Assembly: GCA_027488735.1 (NCBI GenBank)
Contig: JAIYBB010000001.1
Coordinates: forward strand, 310,001 to 374,000
Direction of reading: 5' to 3'
DNA from: Comamonadaceae bacterium
Lineage (GTDB): Bacteria > Pseudomonadota > Gammaproteobacteria > Burkholderiales > Burkholderiaceae_C
DNA: 64,000 nt
A program made the translations under genes and the position numbers. Position 1 is the first letter of the stretch. Each line of letters begins with the position of its first letter. Shown here in pieces: positions 1 to 9,937 of the stretch. Below the pieces are notes generated by a model. The model was not told where the DNA came from and did not search any database. It worked only from the letters and a program-made list of their open reading frames with translations.

Positions 1-309
1 GACTTGGCCGTCTCTTTGCAAACCACGGTGGTGGTGGCACTGGACTCTCCCGTTGAAAAGGTTCAACGGATTTTGTTAGAAGCCTTGCACGCTGTCCCAG
101 ATGTCATCGCAGAGCCTGCCGCGCAAGTGCATTTCAGCCGTATCAGCGCCGACGGATTGGAATTTACTTTGCAATTTTGGGTGGCTGATCGTTTGCATTC
201 ACGTTTGGCTGTGATTTCACGGGTCCATGGCGCTGCTTGGGCGGCTTTGCAAGCCGCTGCCGTCTCACTGCCTCTGCCCAAAGCCTTTGTGGTTTCTGCC
301 AATCCCTGA
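1..309 (+). CDS. MscS-family mechanosensitive channel, C-terminal fragment
   Basis: The reading frame is open from base 1 with no preceding stop, so this is the 3' end of a gene that begins outside the window; the TTG at base 4 need not be a start. The 102 visible residues fit the cytoplasmic C-terminal alpha/beta domain of MscS-type channels: a beta strand (TTVVVALDS), a helix with VEKVQRILLEA, then PDVIAEPAAQVHF, a strand LEFTLQFWVAD and a final IPxPK-like end (SLPLPKAF). In the family this domain forms the lateral-portal vestibule of the heptamer that opens on membrane tension after osmotic downshock. No membrane segment is visible because the N-terminal part is missing. Family assignment is from motif layout only. 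Confidence 0.72.
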   Translation, partial: DLAVSLQTTVVVALDSPVEKVQRILLEALHAVPDVIAEPAAQVHFSRISADGLEFTLQFWVADRLHSRLAVISRVHGAAWAALQAAAVSLPLPKAFVVSANP

Positions 310-391
310 GCCGAACAGTGTTCTGACAACTTGCCATTTGCTTCTAGGGGTTAAAAAAGCACGACCGTTCAGAAATGAAAATGGATTGGTC

Positions 392-410
392 TAGAATGAC
401 GTGCACGTCA
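392..410 (+). promoter_or_regulatory. Possible etfBA promoter -10 with overlapping 14-bp palindromic operator
   Basis: A -10-like TAGAAT (392-397) is followed at 397-410 by the perfect palindrome TGACGTGCACGTCA, about 58 bp before the etfB start. A palindrome over the -10/+1 region suits a repressor site. ACGT-rich palindromes of this kind are used by TetR/MerR-type regulators of fatty-acid and branched-chain catabolism in proteobacteria, but I cannot name the regulator. The -35 element is weak (TTCAGA near 368-373). Confidence 0.45.
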
Positions 411-467
411 ACTTCCAGCCCTTGGAAGGCATGACTTTTACTTACCGTTATTTCTTGGAGCAAACCC

Positions 468-1217
468 ATGAAGGCATTGGTCGCCGTCAAGCGCGTGGTG
501 GATTACAACGTCAAAGTCCGGGTCAAATCTGACCAGACCGGCGTGGATATCGCCAACGTCAAAATGAGCATGAACCCGTTCGACGAAATCGCTGTAGAAG
601 AAGCGGTTCGCTTGAAAGAAAAAGGCGTGTTGACCGAGGTGGTCGTGGTGTCTTGCGGCGTGACCCAATGCCAGGAAACTTTGCGTACCGCCATGGCCAT
701 TGGTGCTGACCGTGGCATTCTGGTCGAAACCACTGAAGAACTGCAACCCTTGGCCGTGGCCAAGTTGCTCAAAGCGCTGGCCGACAAAGAACAACCCGGC
801 ATGGTGATTTTGGGCAAGCAAGCGATTGACGACGATTGCAACCAGACCGGTCAAATGCTGGCAGCGCTGGCCGATTGGCCGCAAGCCACATTCGCTTCCA
901 AAGTGGAAATGGTTGACGGCAGCCTGCAAGTGACGCGCGAAGTCGACGGTGGACTTGAAACTTTGAAGCTTTCAATGCCTGCCGTTATCACCACCGACTT
1001 GCGCTTGAACGAGCCGCGCTACGTCACGCTGCCCAACATCATGAAGGCCAAGAAAAAACAGATCGATATTTTCAAACCCGAAGACTTGGGTGTGGACGTC
1101 ACACCGCGCATCAAAACATTGAAGGTCAGCGAGCCGCCCAAGCGCAGCGCCGGTATCAAAGTGGCCGATGTGACCGCACTGGTAGACAAACTTAGAAATG
1201 AAGCAAAGGTGATTTGA
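468..1217 (+). CDS. etfB: Electron transfer flavoprotein beta subunit
   Basis: 249 aa, the usual EtfB length. The N-terminus [20 protein letters not shown] and the later stretch [21 protein letters not shown] are hallmark EtfB sequence, and [23 protein letters not shown] is the nucleotide-binding region that carries AMP. EtfB pairs with EtfA (next gene, 1 nt downstream) to form the soluble FAD/AMP heterodimer that takes electrons from acyl-CoA dehydrogenases and passes them to ETF-ubiquinone oxidoreductase. A GGAG lies about 10 nt before the ATG. A likely partner dehydrogenase lies just downstream. Regulation through the palindrome at 397-410 is inferred. Confidence 0.96.
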   Translation: MKALVAVKRVVDYNVKVRVKSDQTGVDIANVKMSMNPFDEIAVEEAVRLKEKGVLTEVVVVSCGVTQCQETLRTAMAIGADRGILVETTEELQPLAVAKLLKALADKEQPGMVILGKQAIDDDCNQTGQMLAALADWPQATFASKVEMVDGSLQVTREVDGGLETLKLSMPAVITTDLRLNEPRYVTLPNIMKAKKKQIDIFKPEDLGVDVTPRIKTLKVSEPPKRSAGIKVADVTALVDKLRNEAKVI

Positions 1218-1218
1218 C

Positions 1219-2148
1219 ATGGCCTCCTTAGTGATTGCAGAACACGACAACCACAGCCTGAAACCGGCGACTTTGAACACCGTGACCGCAGCCATCGCTT
1301 GCGGCGGTGACGTGCATGTCTTGGTAGCTGGCAAAGACGCTGGCGCCGTTGCCACTGCTGCCGCGCAGATTACAGGCGTGAGCAAGGTATGGCATGCAGA
1401 AGCTGATGTGTTTGCCCATGGTTTGGCCGAGCACATGGCCGCGCAAGTACTGGCCTTGGCCTCAGGCTATAGCCACATTTTGTTTGCCGCCACAGCCAGC
1501 GGCAAAAACATCGCGCCGCGTGTCGCCGCCAAATTGGACGTGGCACAGGTCAGCGACATCACCCGTGTGGACAGCCCGGACACCTTCGAGCGCCCCATTT
1601 ATGCGGGCAATGCCATGGCGACTGTGCAAGCCAAAGATGCGACCAAAGTCATCACCGTGCGCACCACCGGTTTTGACGCGGCAGCCACCGGCGGCAGTGC
1701 TGCCGTGGAAGTGATTCAAGCGACTACCGCCGACGCAAAGAGCCTGTTCATGGGCAGCGAGATTGCCAAGAACGACCGCCCCGAACTCACCGCCGCCAAA
1801 ATCATCGTGTCGGGCGGCAGGGCATTGGGCAGTGCAGAAAAATTCAATGAAGTTATCACGCCATTGGCAGACAAACTCGGTGCTGCACTCGGTGCCAGCC
1901 GCGCGGCCGTGGACGCAGGTTATGCGCCCAACGACTGGCAGGTCGGTCAAACCGGCAAGATCGTTGCGCCGCAGTTGTATGTGGCTTGCGGTATCAGCGG
2001 CGCCATCCAACATTTGGCGGGCATGAAAGACAGCAAAGTCATTGTCGCCATCAACAAAGACCCGGAGGCTCCGATTTTCAGCGTCGCTGACTACGGCTTA
2101 GAGGCCGATTTGTTTGTGGCTGTGCCCGAGCTGGTCGCGGCCCTTTAA
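1219..2148 (+). CDS. etfA: Electron transfer flavoprotein alpha subunit
   Basis: 309 aa, normal for EtfA. The C-terminal FAD-binding half is intact: [56 protein letters not shown] and [19 protein letters not shown] are the conserved FAD-cradle motifs of the family. The N-terminal half is the usual divergent Rossmann-like domain. The gene starts 1 nt after the etfB stop, so the two are translationally coupled and made in equal amounts, and it ends before a strong intrinsic terminator at 2161-2185. It supplies the FAD that shuttles electrons from beta-oxidation and amino-acid catabolism dehydrogenases. Confidence 0.96.
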   Translation: MASLVIAEHDNHSLKPATLNTVTAAIACGGDVHVLVAGKDAGAVATAAAQITGVSKVWHAEADVFAHGLAEHMAAQVLALASGYSHILFAATASGKNIAPRVAAKLDVAQVSDITRVDSPDTFERPIYAGNAMATVQAKDATKVITVRTTGFDAAATGGSAAVEVIQATTADAKSLFMGSEIAKNDRPELTAAKIIVSGGRALGSAEKFNEVITPLADKLGAALGASRAAVDAGYAPNDWQVGQTGKIVAPQLYVACGISGAIQHLAGMKDSKVIVAINKDPEAPIFSVADYGLEADLFVAVPELVAAL

Positions 2149-2160
2149 ACACTGATGACA

Positions 2161-2185
2161 AAGGCACCGATCGGTGCCTTTTTTT
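2161..2185 (+). terminator. Rho-independent terminator after etfBA
   Basis: Perfect inverted repeat AAGGCACCGATCGGTGCCTT (2161-2180) followed by a T run. It separates etfBA from the acyl-CoA dehydrogenase gene that begins 23 bp later, so the dehydrogenase is either expressed by read-through or has a promoter overlapping the terminator. Confidence 0.93.
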
Positions 2186-2207
2186 ATTTTGATTTTGGAG
2201 ATTGACT

Positions 2208-4001
2208 GTGAGCTACACCGCACCCGTGAAAGACATGCTTTTCAATATGCAGCATCTGGCGGCCATCGAGCGGATTGCCGCCATGCCCGGTTTTGAAGAT
2301 GCAGGTTTGGAAACCGCGCAAGCCGTGTTGGAAGAATGTGCGCGTTTCAACCAAGACGTGGTGGCTCCGCTGAATTGGGAAAGCGACAAACAGCCCTCCA
2401 GTTTGAAAGACGGTCATGTAACAACAGCACCCGGCTTCAAGCAGGCCTATAAGCAGTACTCCGAAGGCGGTTGGCAAGGTTTGCAACACCCGGTCGATTG
2501 CGGTGGTCAAGGCTTGCCTAAAACCATTGGCGCTGCCTGCGTGGAAATGTTGAATGCAGCGAGCTTGAGTTTCGCGCTCTGTCCTTTGTTGACCGATGGC
2601 GCGATCGAAGCCTTGTTGACCGCTGGCAGCGACGAACTGAAAGCCACCTACTTAGAAAAATTGGTGAGCGGCGAATGGACCGGCACCATGAACCTGACCG
2701 AGCCGCAAGCCGGTTCTGATTTGTCACTGGTGCGTTCACGCGCAGAGCCGCAAGCCGATGGCACTTACAAAGTGTTCGGCACCAAAATCTACATCACCTA
2801 TGGTGAGCACGACATGGCCGAGAATATCGTGCATCTGGTGTTGGCACGCGTGAGCGGTGCGCCTGAAGGCATCAAAGGCATCAGCTTGTTTGTCGTGCCT
2901 AAGTTCATGGTGAACAAAGACGGCTCTTTGGGCGCGCGCAATGATGTGCATTGCGTGAGCATTGAGCACAAGCTGGGCATCAAAGCCAGCCCGACAGCGG
3001 TGCTGCAGTACGGCGACCACGGCGGCGCTACCGGCTTTTTGGTCGGACAAGAAAACCGTGGCTTGGAATACATGTTCATCATGATGAACGCCGCGCGTTA
3101 CGCGGTCGGCGTGCAAGGTATTGCGGTGGCCGATCGCGCTTACCAAAAGGCCGTGCAATACGCGCGTGACCGTGTGCAAAGCCGCCCGGTGGATGGTTCT
3201 ATCAAAGCTTCAGCGCCCATCATTCACCACCCGGATGTGCGCCGCATGCTCATGACCATGCGCGCTTACACCGAAGGCTGTCGTGCCATGGCCAGCGTTG
3301 CTGCTGCGGCCTATGACGCAGCGCATCATCACACCGATGCAGACACACGCAAGCAAAACAACGCTGTCTATGAATTCATGGTGCCGTTGGTCAAAGGCTT
3401 TAGCACCGAGATGAGTTTAGAAGTCACGTCTCTTGGCGTGCAAGTGCATGGCGGCATGGGCTTCATCGAAGAAACCGGCGCGGCGCAGTACTACCGTGAC
3501 GCGAAAATTTTGACGATTTACGAAGGCACCACAGCCATTCAGGCCAACGATTTGGTCGGACGTAAAACCGCACGCGACGGCGGTCAAACGCCCAAGGCTT
3601 TGGCCGCGCAAATGGAAAAAACTGAAGCCGAGTTGATCAAGTTGGGCACTGACGATGGCAAAGCTATCGCACACCGTTTGGCTGCAGCGCGCAAAGCGTT
3701 TTTGGATGTGGTCAATTTCATCGTCGATACCGCCGCCAGCGACCCTAATGCAGCTTATTCCGGCAGCGTGCCGTACCTGATGTTGGCGGGTAATGTGGTG
3801 TCTGGTTGGCAACTGGCCCGCAGCTTCGTGGCTGCTCAGCATGCATTGGCAGCAGGCGACACCGACACCGCGTTCATGCAAGCCAAGATGGTGACAGCGC
3901 GTTTTTACGCCGACCACATTTTGAGCAAAGCACCATCAGTGCGCGACGGCATTGTCGAAGGCGCACACAGCGTGACCGCCATGGCCTTGGAAGCGTTTTA
4001 A
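2208..4001 (+). CDS. Acyl-CoA dehydrogenase, long (about 600 aa) form
   Basis: About 597 aa. I prefer the GTG at 2208 because a GGAG sits 7 nt upstream (2197-2200); an in-frame TTG at 2202 is the alternative. The N-terminal extension, the middle domain with NLTEPQAGSDLSLVRSRA and the YGEHDMAENIVHLVLARV stretch, and the C-terminal helical domain with GGMGFIEETGAAQYYRDAKI and IYEGTTAIQANDLVGRK are typical FAD acyl-CoA dehydrogenase motifs. The extra N- and C-terminal regions match the roughly 600-aa subclass that includes DmdC-type and fatty-acyl enzymes. It oxidises an acyl-CoA to the 2-enoyl-CoA and passes electrons to EtfAB, encoded just upstream. Substrate chain length cannot be read from the sequence. 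Confidence 0.93.
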   Translation: MSYTAPVKDMLFNMQHLAAIERIAAMPGFEDAGLETAQAVLEECARFNQDVVAPLNWESDKQPSSLKDGHVTTAPGFKQAYKQYSEGGWQGLQHPVDCGGQGLPKTIGAACVEMLNAASLSFALCPLLTDGAIEALLTAGSDELKATYLEKLVSGEWTGTMNLTEPQAGSDLSLVRSRAEPQADGTYKVFGTKIYITYGEHDMAENIVHLVLARVSGAPEGIKGISLFVVPKFMVNKDGSLGARNDVHCVSIEHKLGIKASPTAVLQYGDHGGATGFLVGQENRGLEYMFIMMNAARYAVGVQGIAVADRAYQKAVQYARDRVQSRPVDGSIKASAPIIHHPDVRRMLMTMRAYTEGCRAMASVAAAAYDAAHHHTDADTRKQNNAVYEFMVPLVKGFSTEMSLEVTSLGVQVHGGMGFIEETGAAQYYRDAKILTIYEGTTAIQANDLVGRKTARDGGQTPKALAAQMEKTEAELIKLGTDDGKAIAHRLAAARKAFLDVVNFIVDTAASDPNAAYSGSVPYLMLAGNVVSGWQLARSFVAAQHALAAGDTDTAFMQAKMVTARFYADHILSKAPSVRDGIVEGAHSVTAMALEAF

Positions 4002-4051
4002 AAACAACGCTTTAAATTAATCATTTCATCGAGTTACAAAGAGTACCGTCC

Positions 4052-5008
4052 ATGTCTAAACTGCCAGCCATTTTTTCAACAATGACTTTTCCTGTCATTG
4101 CCTCTCCGTTGTTCATCATCAGCAACCCCAAAACTGTGATCGCGCAATGTATCAACGGTGTTGTCGGCTCCATGCCCTCCTTGAATGCCCGTCCTCTTTC
4201 TCAATTGGATGAGTGGTTGGCTGAAATCACCGAAACATTGGCTGCCCACAACCGCGCTCACCCCGATCAACCTGCCGCGCCTTTTGCCATCAACCAGATC
4301 GTTCACAAAAGCAATGAGCGTTTGGACGAGGACATGGCCTTGTGTGTGAAATACAAGGTGCCGCTGATCATCACTTCATTGGGTGCGCGCGAAGAGATCA
4401 ACCAAGCGGCACACAGCTACGGCGGTTTGGTGATGCATGACATCATCAACAACAAGTTCGCGCACAAGGCGATTGAAAAAGGCGCTGACGGTTTGATTGC
4501 GGTTGCCACGGGAGCCGGTGGCCACGCTGGCGTGAAAAGCCCTTTTGCATTGATTCAAGAGATTCGCCAATGGTTTGATGGCCCGTTGGCATTAAGCGGC
4601 TCTATTGCCAGCGGCGGTGCTATTTTGGCGGCACTGGCCATGGGAGCCGACTTCGCGTACATCGGATCCGCATTCATCGCCACAGACGAAGCGCGTGCGG
4701 CAGAAGAGTACAAGCAATGCATCGTCAACAGCAATTCTGATGATATTGTTTACAGCAATTTATTCACTGGTGTGCATGGCAATTATTTGGCGCCTTCCAT
4801 TCGCAACGCTGGTATGGATCCGGACAATCTCCCTGAGAGCGACCCCAGCAAAATGAATTTTGCTGGCGATAAAACCAAAGCATGGAAAGATATTTGGGGT
4901 TGCGGTCAGGGCATCGGCGTGATCGACAAAGTGCAAAGCACCGCTGATTTGATTGCGCAATTCAAACGTGAATTTGAAGATGCCAAACACCGTTTGATAG
5001 CCGCGTGA
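4052..5008 (+). CDS. Nitronate monooxygenase-like FMN oxidoreductase
   Basis: 318 aa TIM-barrel flavoprotein of the nitronate monooxygenase / 2-nitropropane dioxygenase family. Visible family signatures are the N-terminal PVIASPLFIISNP, the FMN-phosphate region GADGLIAVATGAGGHAGVKS (containing the His of the GGHxG motif), and ALSGSIASGGAILAALAMGADFAYIGSAFIATDE. A purine-rich AAAGAG precedes the ATG. In Burkholderiales, members of this family often sit beside fatty-acid genes, as here behind the acyl-CoA dehydrogenase, so an enoyl- or nitroalkane-type role is possible; the true substrate is not known from sequence. It is followed by a bidirectional terminator. Confidence 0.88.
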   Translation: MSKLPAIFSTMTFPVIASPLFIISNPKTVIAQCINGVVGSMPSLNARPLSQLDEWLAEITETLAAHNRAHPDQPAAPFAINQIVHKSNERLDEDMALCVKYKVPLIITSLGAREEINQAAHSYGGLVMHDIINNKFAHKAIEKGADGLIAVATGAGGHAGVKSPFALIQEIRQWFDGPLALSGSIASGGAILAALAMGADFAYIGSAFIATDEARAAEEYKQCIVNSNSDDIVYSNLFTGVHGNYLAPSIRNAGMDPDNLPESDPSKMNFAGDKTKAWKDIWGCGQGIGVIDKVQSTADLIAQFKREFEDAKHRLIAA

Positions 5009-5024
5009 TTTTTGCAGGCAAATA

Positions 5025-5050
5025 AAAAAGCCACCCTAGGGTGGCTTTTT
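5025..5050. terminator. Bidirectional rho-independent terminator
   Basis: AAAAAGCCACC, CTAG loop, GGTGGCTTTTT: an 11-bp perfect stem with A and T tracts on both sides. It lies between the convergent nitronate monooxygenase-like gene (plus) and ppnP (minus), so it can stop transcription from both directions. Confidence 0.95.
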
Positions 5051-5066
5051 ATTGACTAGGTCGTTT

Positions 5067-5384
5067 TCAACCGAAATGACAAATGTAGTGGTAGCTTTCA
5101 GTCACCTTGATCTCAAACGATGAATTCGCGCCTATGCTGAATGTGTCGCCTGCGCCGCTGTGCTGCCAAGCGTCGCTTCCGGCGAGTTTGTATTCGCAGG
5201 CACCAGCCACGCATTCCATGATTTCAGGCGCGGCGGTGTTGAATGTCAGATGCGAGGGCAGCACCACACCCACCGATTTTTTCTCTCCGCTTGGCGTGAC
5301 GATGGCGTGGCTCACGCATTTACCGTCGAAAAACACATTGGCTTTGGTGGCGATGTTCACGCCCTGTATATGTTCGGTGGTCAT
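5067..5384 (-). CDS. ppnP: Pyrimidine/purine nucleoside phosphorylase PpnP
   Basis: 105 aa single-domain cupin of the DUF1255/PpnP (YaiE) family; the E. coli protein is 94 aa. Recognisable stretches are NVFFDGKCVSHAI, GVVLPSHLTFNTAAPEIMECVAG, the tryptophan/glycine turn SDAWQHSGAGDTFSIGANSSF and the terminal YHYICHFG. The family catalyses broad-specificity phosphorolysis of nucleosides to base plus ribose-1-phosphate. The ATG follows the argG stop by only 2 nt on the same strand, so the two are almost certainly co-transcribed. The gene ends before the terminator at 5025-5050. Confidence 0.93.
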   Translation of the reverse strand: MTTEHIQGVNIATKANVFFDGKCVSHAIVTPSGEKKSVGVVLPSHLTFNTAAPEIMECVAGACEYKLAGSDAWQHSGAGDTFSIGANSSFEIKVTESYHYICHFG

Positions 5385-5386
5385 GT

Positions 5387-6688
<1,302 letters not shown>

Positions 6689-6740
6689 GAAACTTTAATC
6701 ATTAAGAACAAAGGCGCGATTCTAGGCCATGCCCTGAATG

Positions 6741-6769
6741 AAAAAAACCGCTCGGTGTGAGCGGCTTTT
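6741..6769 (-). terminator. Rho-independent terminator for the glycine-zipper gene
   Basis: Read on the minus strand, CCGCTC, a 5-nt loop and GAGCGG are followed by seven T residues. It lies just past the stop of the minus-strand gene ending at 6787 and before the argG promoter region. Confidence 0.85.
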
Positions 6770-6786
6770 CTGAGGAGAAAGAAGAA

Positions 6787-7329
6787 TTACCAACTTTGCG
6801 GTGCCGAACCGGGTGGCGGCACAGCACTGGCAGCCGGCAATGGCGGGTAGGTGTAGTTTGGACTGTTCGACACCACGGGCGTGATTTGAAGTCGCACAGT
6901 AGGGCCTGGATCCTGAGGCATTTGCACGATGTATTGTTTGCCCGCGTATTCATAGGTCACGTTGTATGCCATGGTGCGGTTTTCGTAAAAATTTTGGGTG
7001 TTACATGTTTGGACGTTTTTGACCTCTGGCGCTGGCGTACCTTCAATTTTGTCGCCCAAAATGGCGCCACCAAATATGCCGATCGCTGTGCCAAGCCCGT
7101 CGCGACCGATGGCATGACCGACTGTGCCACCCGCAATGGCTCCCATGAGGGCACCGGCCCCAGACTTGCTGGGCTGTGTGGTGACCTGCTGATGAGTACA
7201 GACTTGGCGAGGCACTGCGACTTGTTGGATGATGGGCACCGAAGAAATGACCCGCCCGACTTCTTGGGCGTGGACTTGGGGCAGGAAGAAAATGGGCAAT
7301 AAACCAAAAACACTGAGAAGTTTTTTCAT
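6787..7329 (-). CDS. Secreted glycine-zipper 2TM envelope protein
   Basis: 180 aa with start at 7329 (ATG preceded by GGAG); an upstream in-frame extension to 7419 has no ribosome site and would bury the signal peptide. Residues 1-21 form a signal peptide (MKKLLSVFGLLPIFFLPQVHA, cleaved before QEV); no lipobox cysteine is seen. Around residues 57-93 lies a glycine zipper of the Rick_17kDa/SlyB-like family: GAGALMGAIAGGTVGHAIG, then LGTAIGIFGGAILGDKIEG. The C-terminus is Pro/Ala-rich. Proteins of this family insert in or near the outer membrane and contribute to envelope integrity. It has its own terminator and diverges from folC, so it is a single-gene unit. Exact function unknown. Confidence 0.85.
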   Translation of the reverse strand: MKKLLSVFGLLPIFFLPQVHAQEVGRVISSVPIIQQVAVPRQVCTHQQVTTQPSKSGAGALMGAIAGGTVGHAIGRDGLGTAIGIFGGAILGDKIEGTPAPEVKNVQTCNTQNFYENRTMAYNVTYEYAGKQYIVQMPQDPGPTVRLQITPVVSNSPNYTYPPLPAASAVPPPGSAPQSW

Positions 7330-7418
7330 GGGCAAGCTCCTTGTATGCGTAATGCTCCCACAATCTAACGGAAATGCAAGCCATAGGGTTGACAGGGTTT
7401 TAGGTGCCATGAGGGACA

Positions 7419-8714
7419 ATGATTCCTATGAATTTAATTGATTGGCTCAACCACTGTGAGCGCTTGCACCCGCAAACCATAGAGATGGGGCTTGGCCGGG
7501 TTGCTGTGGTGGCAAAAACCATGGGTTTGCATTTTGATTGCCCCGTTGTTACCGTGGCCGGAACCAACGGAAAAGGCTCGACCTGCGCCATGCTGGAGTC
7601 TGTTTACAGACAATCTGGTTACAAAACAGGTTTGTACACGTCGCCGCATTTGGTGTACTTTCAAGAGCGTTGCTGCATCAACGGTCGTCCTGTGGCAGAA
7701 GCGGATTTGGTGGGGCATTTTGAGCGGGTAGAGGCAGCAAGAGGCGAAGTCACTCTCAGTTATTTTGAGTTCACCAGTTTGGCTTTGTTCAGTTGCTTGG
7801 CTGCTGCAGGATTGGATGTAGTGATTCTGGAAGTAGGCTTGGGCGGTCGCCTCGATGCGGTCAACGTGATCGACGCAGACTGTGCGGTCATCACCAGCGT
7901 GGACTTGGATCACATGGATTTACTGGGCCCTGACCGGGAAACCATAGGCGCTGAAAAAGCCGGCATCATGCGTGCGGGAAAACCGGTGGTTATCAGCGAC
8001 CCTTCTCCTCCCCATTCCTTGTTGATGCATGCGACGGAGTTACAAACAGACGTCTGGCAGGTCATGAAGGATGTGCAGTTTTCAGGGGACAACCAACAGT
8101 GGACATGGCGCGCCCGAGGACGTACTTACAGTGGTTTGGCGTATCCTGCGCTGCGCGGCGCCAATCAACTCTTGAACGCGGCAGGCGTGATTGCGGTGAT
8201 GGAGGCCATGCGTACGCAGTTGCCAGTCACGGCGCAAGCCATACGCGCGGGTTTGTCTTTGGTGACTTGGCCGGGGCGCTTTCAACTGTTACCGGGGCAA
8301 CCGGCTATCGTGCTTGATGTCGCGCACAACCCGCATGCGGCGGCTGCCTTGGCACATAACTTGGACGCCATGGGTTTTTATCCTCGTACCCATGCGGTGG
8401 TGGGTGCCATGGCGGACAAAGATCTATTGGGATTGCTGCGGCGTTTGCTGCCGCTGGTGGAATGTTGGTACTTTTGCGACCTGCCCACGCCCAGAGCGGC
8501 CAGCGCGCAAGCCTTGAAAGAGGTCTGGCAATCGTTGAACCCTGCGGCCACGTCGACTGCAAGCTTGTGCAGCGGACCATCTGAAGCGATGAACCAAGCC
8601 TTATTGGCGGCTGACCCCGCTGATAGAATTCTTGTTTTTGGTTCGTTTTTCACTGTTGGCGGGGTTTTACAGCACGGTATTGAAGGCCGTCTACCCGCCG
8701 CTTCACACACCTGA
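7419..8714 (+). CDS. folC: Dihydrofolate synthase / folylpolyglutamate synthase
   Basis: 431 aa Mur-ligase-like enzyme. The P-loop VTVAGTNGKGSTCAMLESVYR, the KTGLYTSPHLVYFQER motif, VILEVGLGGRLDAVN and TSVDLDHMDLLG are FolC hallmarks, and VLDVAHNPHAAAALAHNL marks the C-terminal domain. It adds glutamate to dihydropteroate and then further glutamates to folates. The start is uncertain: ATG 7419 or ATG 7428 (MNLIDWL); the only GAGGG (7411-7415) is 3 nt from the first and 12 nt from the second. It begins the folC-SPOR-cvpA-purF-metZ-gltX series with 0-8 nt gaps or short overlaps, a gene order conserved in Burkholderiales, usually behind accD, which is absent here. Confidence 0.95.
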   Translation: MIPMNLIDWLNHCERLHPQTIEMGLGRVAVVAKTMGLHFDCPVVTVAGTNGKGSTCAMLESVYRQSGYKTGLYTSPHLVYFQERCCINGRPVAEADLVGHFERVEAARGEVTLSYFEFTSLALFSCLAAAGLDVVILEVGLGGRLDAVNVIDADCAVITSVDLDHMDLLGPDRETIGAEKAGIMRAGKPVVISDPSPPHSLLMHATELQTDVWQVMKDVQFSGDNQQWTWRARGRTYSGLAYPALRGANQLLNAAGVIAVMEAMRTQLPVTAQAIRAGLSLVTWPGRFQLLPGQPAIVLDVAHNPHAAAALAHNLDAMGFYPRTHAVVGAMADKDLLGLLRRLLPLVECWYFCDLPTPRAASAQALKEVWQSLNPAATSTASLCSGPSEAMNQALLAADPADRILVFGSFFTVGGVLQHGIEGRLPAASHT

Positions 8715-8722
8715 ACCTGCCC

Positions 8723-9448
8723 ATGGCCTTTTTCAAGTCCCGCGCTTCCACTTCGTCGGCCGCTGAATCCAACAAGGATGACGCACAAAGCATGGACAGC
8801 CTGCGCAAACAAGCGCGTCACAGACTCATTGGCGCTACTGTGCTGGTCGTGATTGCGGTGGTTGGTTTTCCACTGGTATTTGATACCAAACCACGCGATA
8901 TGGCGGCAGATATTCGCATAGACATGCCCGACAGGGAGTCGGTGCGTCCATCCCAACCACCGACGGTTGCCATTCCTGATGAATTGGTCAATGCCAAGGT
9001 TCCTCCTTCAGAAGCAGTCAGCGTCAATGAGCAAGTGGTGACCGAGGACAACAAAAAAACCAAACCGCCAGTGGACAGATCGCCCGCTTCTGACAAGCTG
9101 GCTGTTGAAGCAAAATCCCCTGACACTAAACCCACATCACCGCCCGCGAAAACTGCGCCTGCGGCTGCAACCTCGGAAGCTGCCAGTACCGCTAAACCAG
9201 TGGTCAAAGAAACTGTTGCAGAGCGTTTTATTGTGCAATTTGGTGCATTTTCGGATGAGGCCAAAGTCAAGGATGTCCGCAGCAAGCTTGAAAAAACGGG
9301 TGTCAAAACTTACATACACGTAGCGCAAACCTCTGAGGGCAAACGCACACGGGTGCGTGCCGGCCCGTTTGCCACTCGCGAAGAAGCCCAAAAAATCATC
9401 ACTAAAACCAAGTCGCTGCAGTTGAATGCGGTGGTGTTGACGCTTTAA
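8723..9448 (+). CDS. SPOR-domain cell-division/envelope protein (DedD-like)
   Basis: 241 aa bitopic protein. After a cytoplasmic N-terminus, one membrane helix spans roughly residues 33-52 (LIGATVLVVIAVVGFPLVF). A long Pro/Lys/Ala-rich periplasmic linker follows (about 70-165), and the C-terminal 75 residues form a SPOR domain beginning RFIVQFGAFSDEAKVKDVRSK and containing TRVRAGPFATREEAQKI. SPOR domains bind denuded glycan strands at the septum, so a role in division, as for E. coli DedD, is likely. It sits 8 nt after folC and 3 nt before cvpA, the same neighbourhood (folC-dedD-cvpA-purF) as in E. coli. Confidence 0.9.
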   Translation: MAFFKSRASTSSAAESNKDDAQSMDSLRKQARHRLIGATVLVVIAVVGFPLVFDTKPRDMAADIRIDMPDRESVRPSQPPTVAIPDELVNAKVPPSEAVSVNEQVVTEDNKKTKPPVDRSPASDKLAVEAKSPDTKPTSPPAKTAPAAATSEAASTAKPVVKETVAERFIVQFGAFSDEAKVKDVRSKLEKTGVKTYIHVAQTSEGKRTRVRAGPFATREEAQKIITKTKSLQLNAVVLTL

Positions 9449-9451
9449 GGA

Positions 9452-9937
9452 ATGAATGCTGTTGATTGGGTGTTGATCAGCCTGATGCTTTTGTCAGGTG
9501 CGCTGGGGTTTTTGCGCGGGGTGGTGAAAGAATTTTTTGCACTTTTGGCTTGGGTATTGGGTTTTGTGGTTTGCAGCCAATACGCTTTCGAATGGAGCCG
9601 CGATTTACCTTTGCCGACATGGGCCCATGGAGTGCGCGAGGCTGTTGCTTGGGGATTGATTTTTTTGTTGGTCATGCTGGTGATGGCATTGATCGGCAGT
9701 GTGTTGAAGCGGTTGTTGTCACTTGCTGGTCTTGGATTGGCGGATCGGCTACTGGGCACGGTGTTTGGTTTGGCGCGTGCAGCCATCATGTGGCTGGCGA
9801 TTGCCGTATTGGTCGGACTCACACCGTGGCGACAGTCTGAGGTTTGGGTGGACTCCCAGGTTGCCCAGTCGGTTCTTCAATTGCTTGTGTATTTAAAGCC
9901 GGTGTTGCCGGCGCCATTAGAAAGGTTGGTGACTTGA
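9452..9937 (+). CDS. cvpA: CvpA family membrane protein
   Basis: 161 aa with four predicted membrane helices. The start AVDWVLISLMLLSGALGFLRG and the following FFALLAWVLGFVV are typical CvpA sequence, and the Gly/Leu-rich LAGLGLADRLLGTVFGLARA precedes the last helices. In E. coli, CvpA is needed for colicin V export and affects envelope homeostasis; its molecular activity is not settled. An AAGGA overlaps the stop of the preceding gene directly before the ATG, and the cvpA TGA overlaps the purF ATG by one base (TGATG), so translation of the two is coupled. Confidence 0.92.
   Translation: MNAVDWVLISLMLLSGALGFLRGVVKEFFALLAWVLGFVVCSQYAFEWSRDLPLPTWAHGVREAVAWGLIFLLVMLVMALIGSVLKRLLSLAGLGLADRLLGTVFGLARAAIMWLAIAVLVGLTPWRQSEVWVDSQVAQSVLQLLVYLKPVLPAPLERLVT

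Noticed and set aside
1465..1474. GGCTATAGCC palindrome in etfA as a left-side copy of the dispersed repeat
   Set aside because: It lacks the TGCGCG lead and the AT centre and encodes ordinary EtfA residues.
7389..7394. Perfect TTGACA upstream of folC as a -35 box
   Set aside because: No -10 hexamer at 16-18 bp; the nearest GACAAT needs a 20-bp spacer and would start transcription at the initiation codon.
9844..9936. Longer purF start within cvpA
   Set aside because: It would place 31 residues before the catalytic Cys2 that must be N-terminal.
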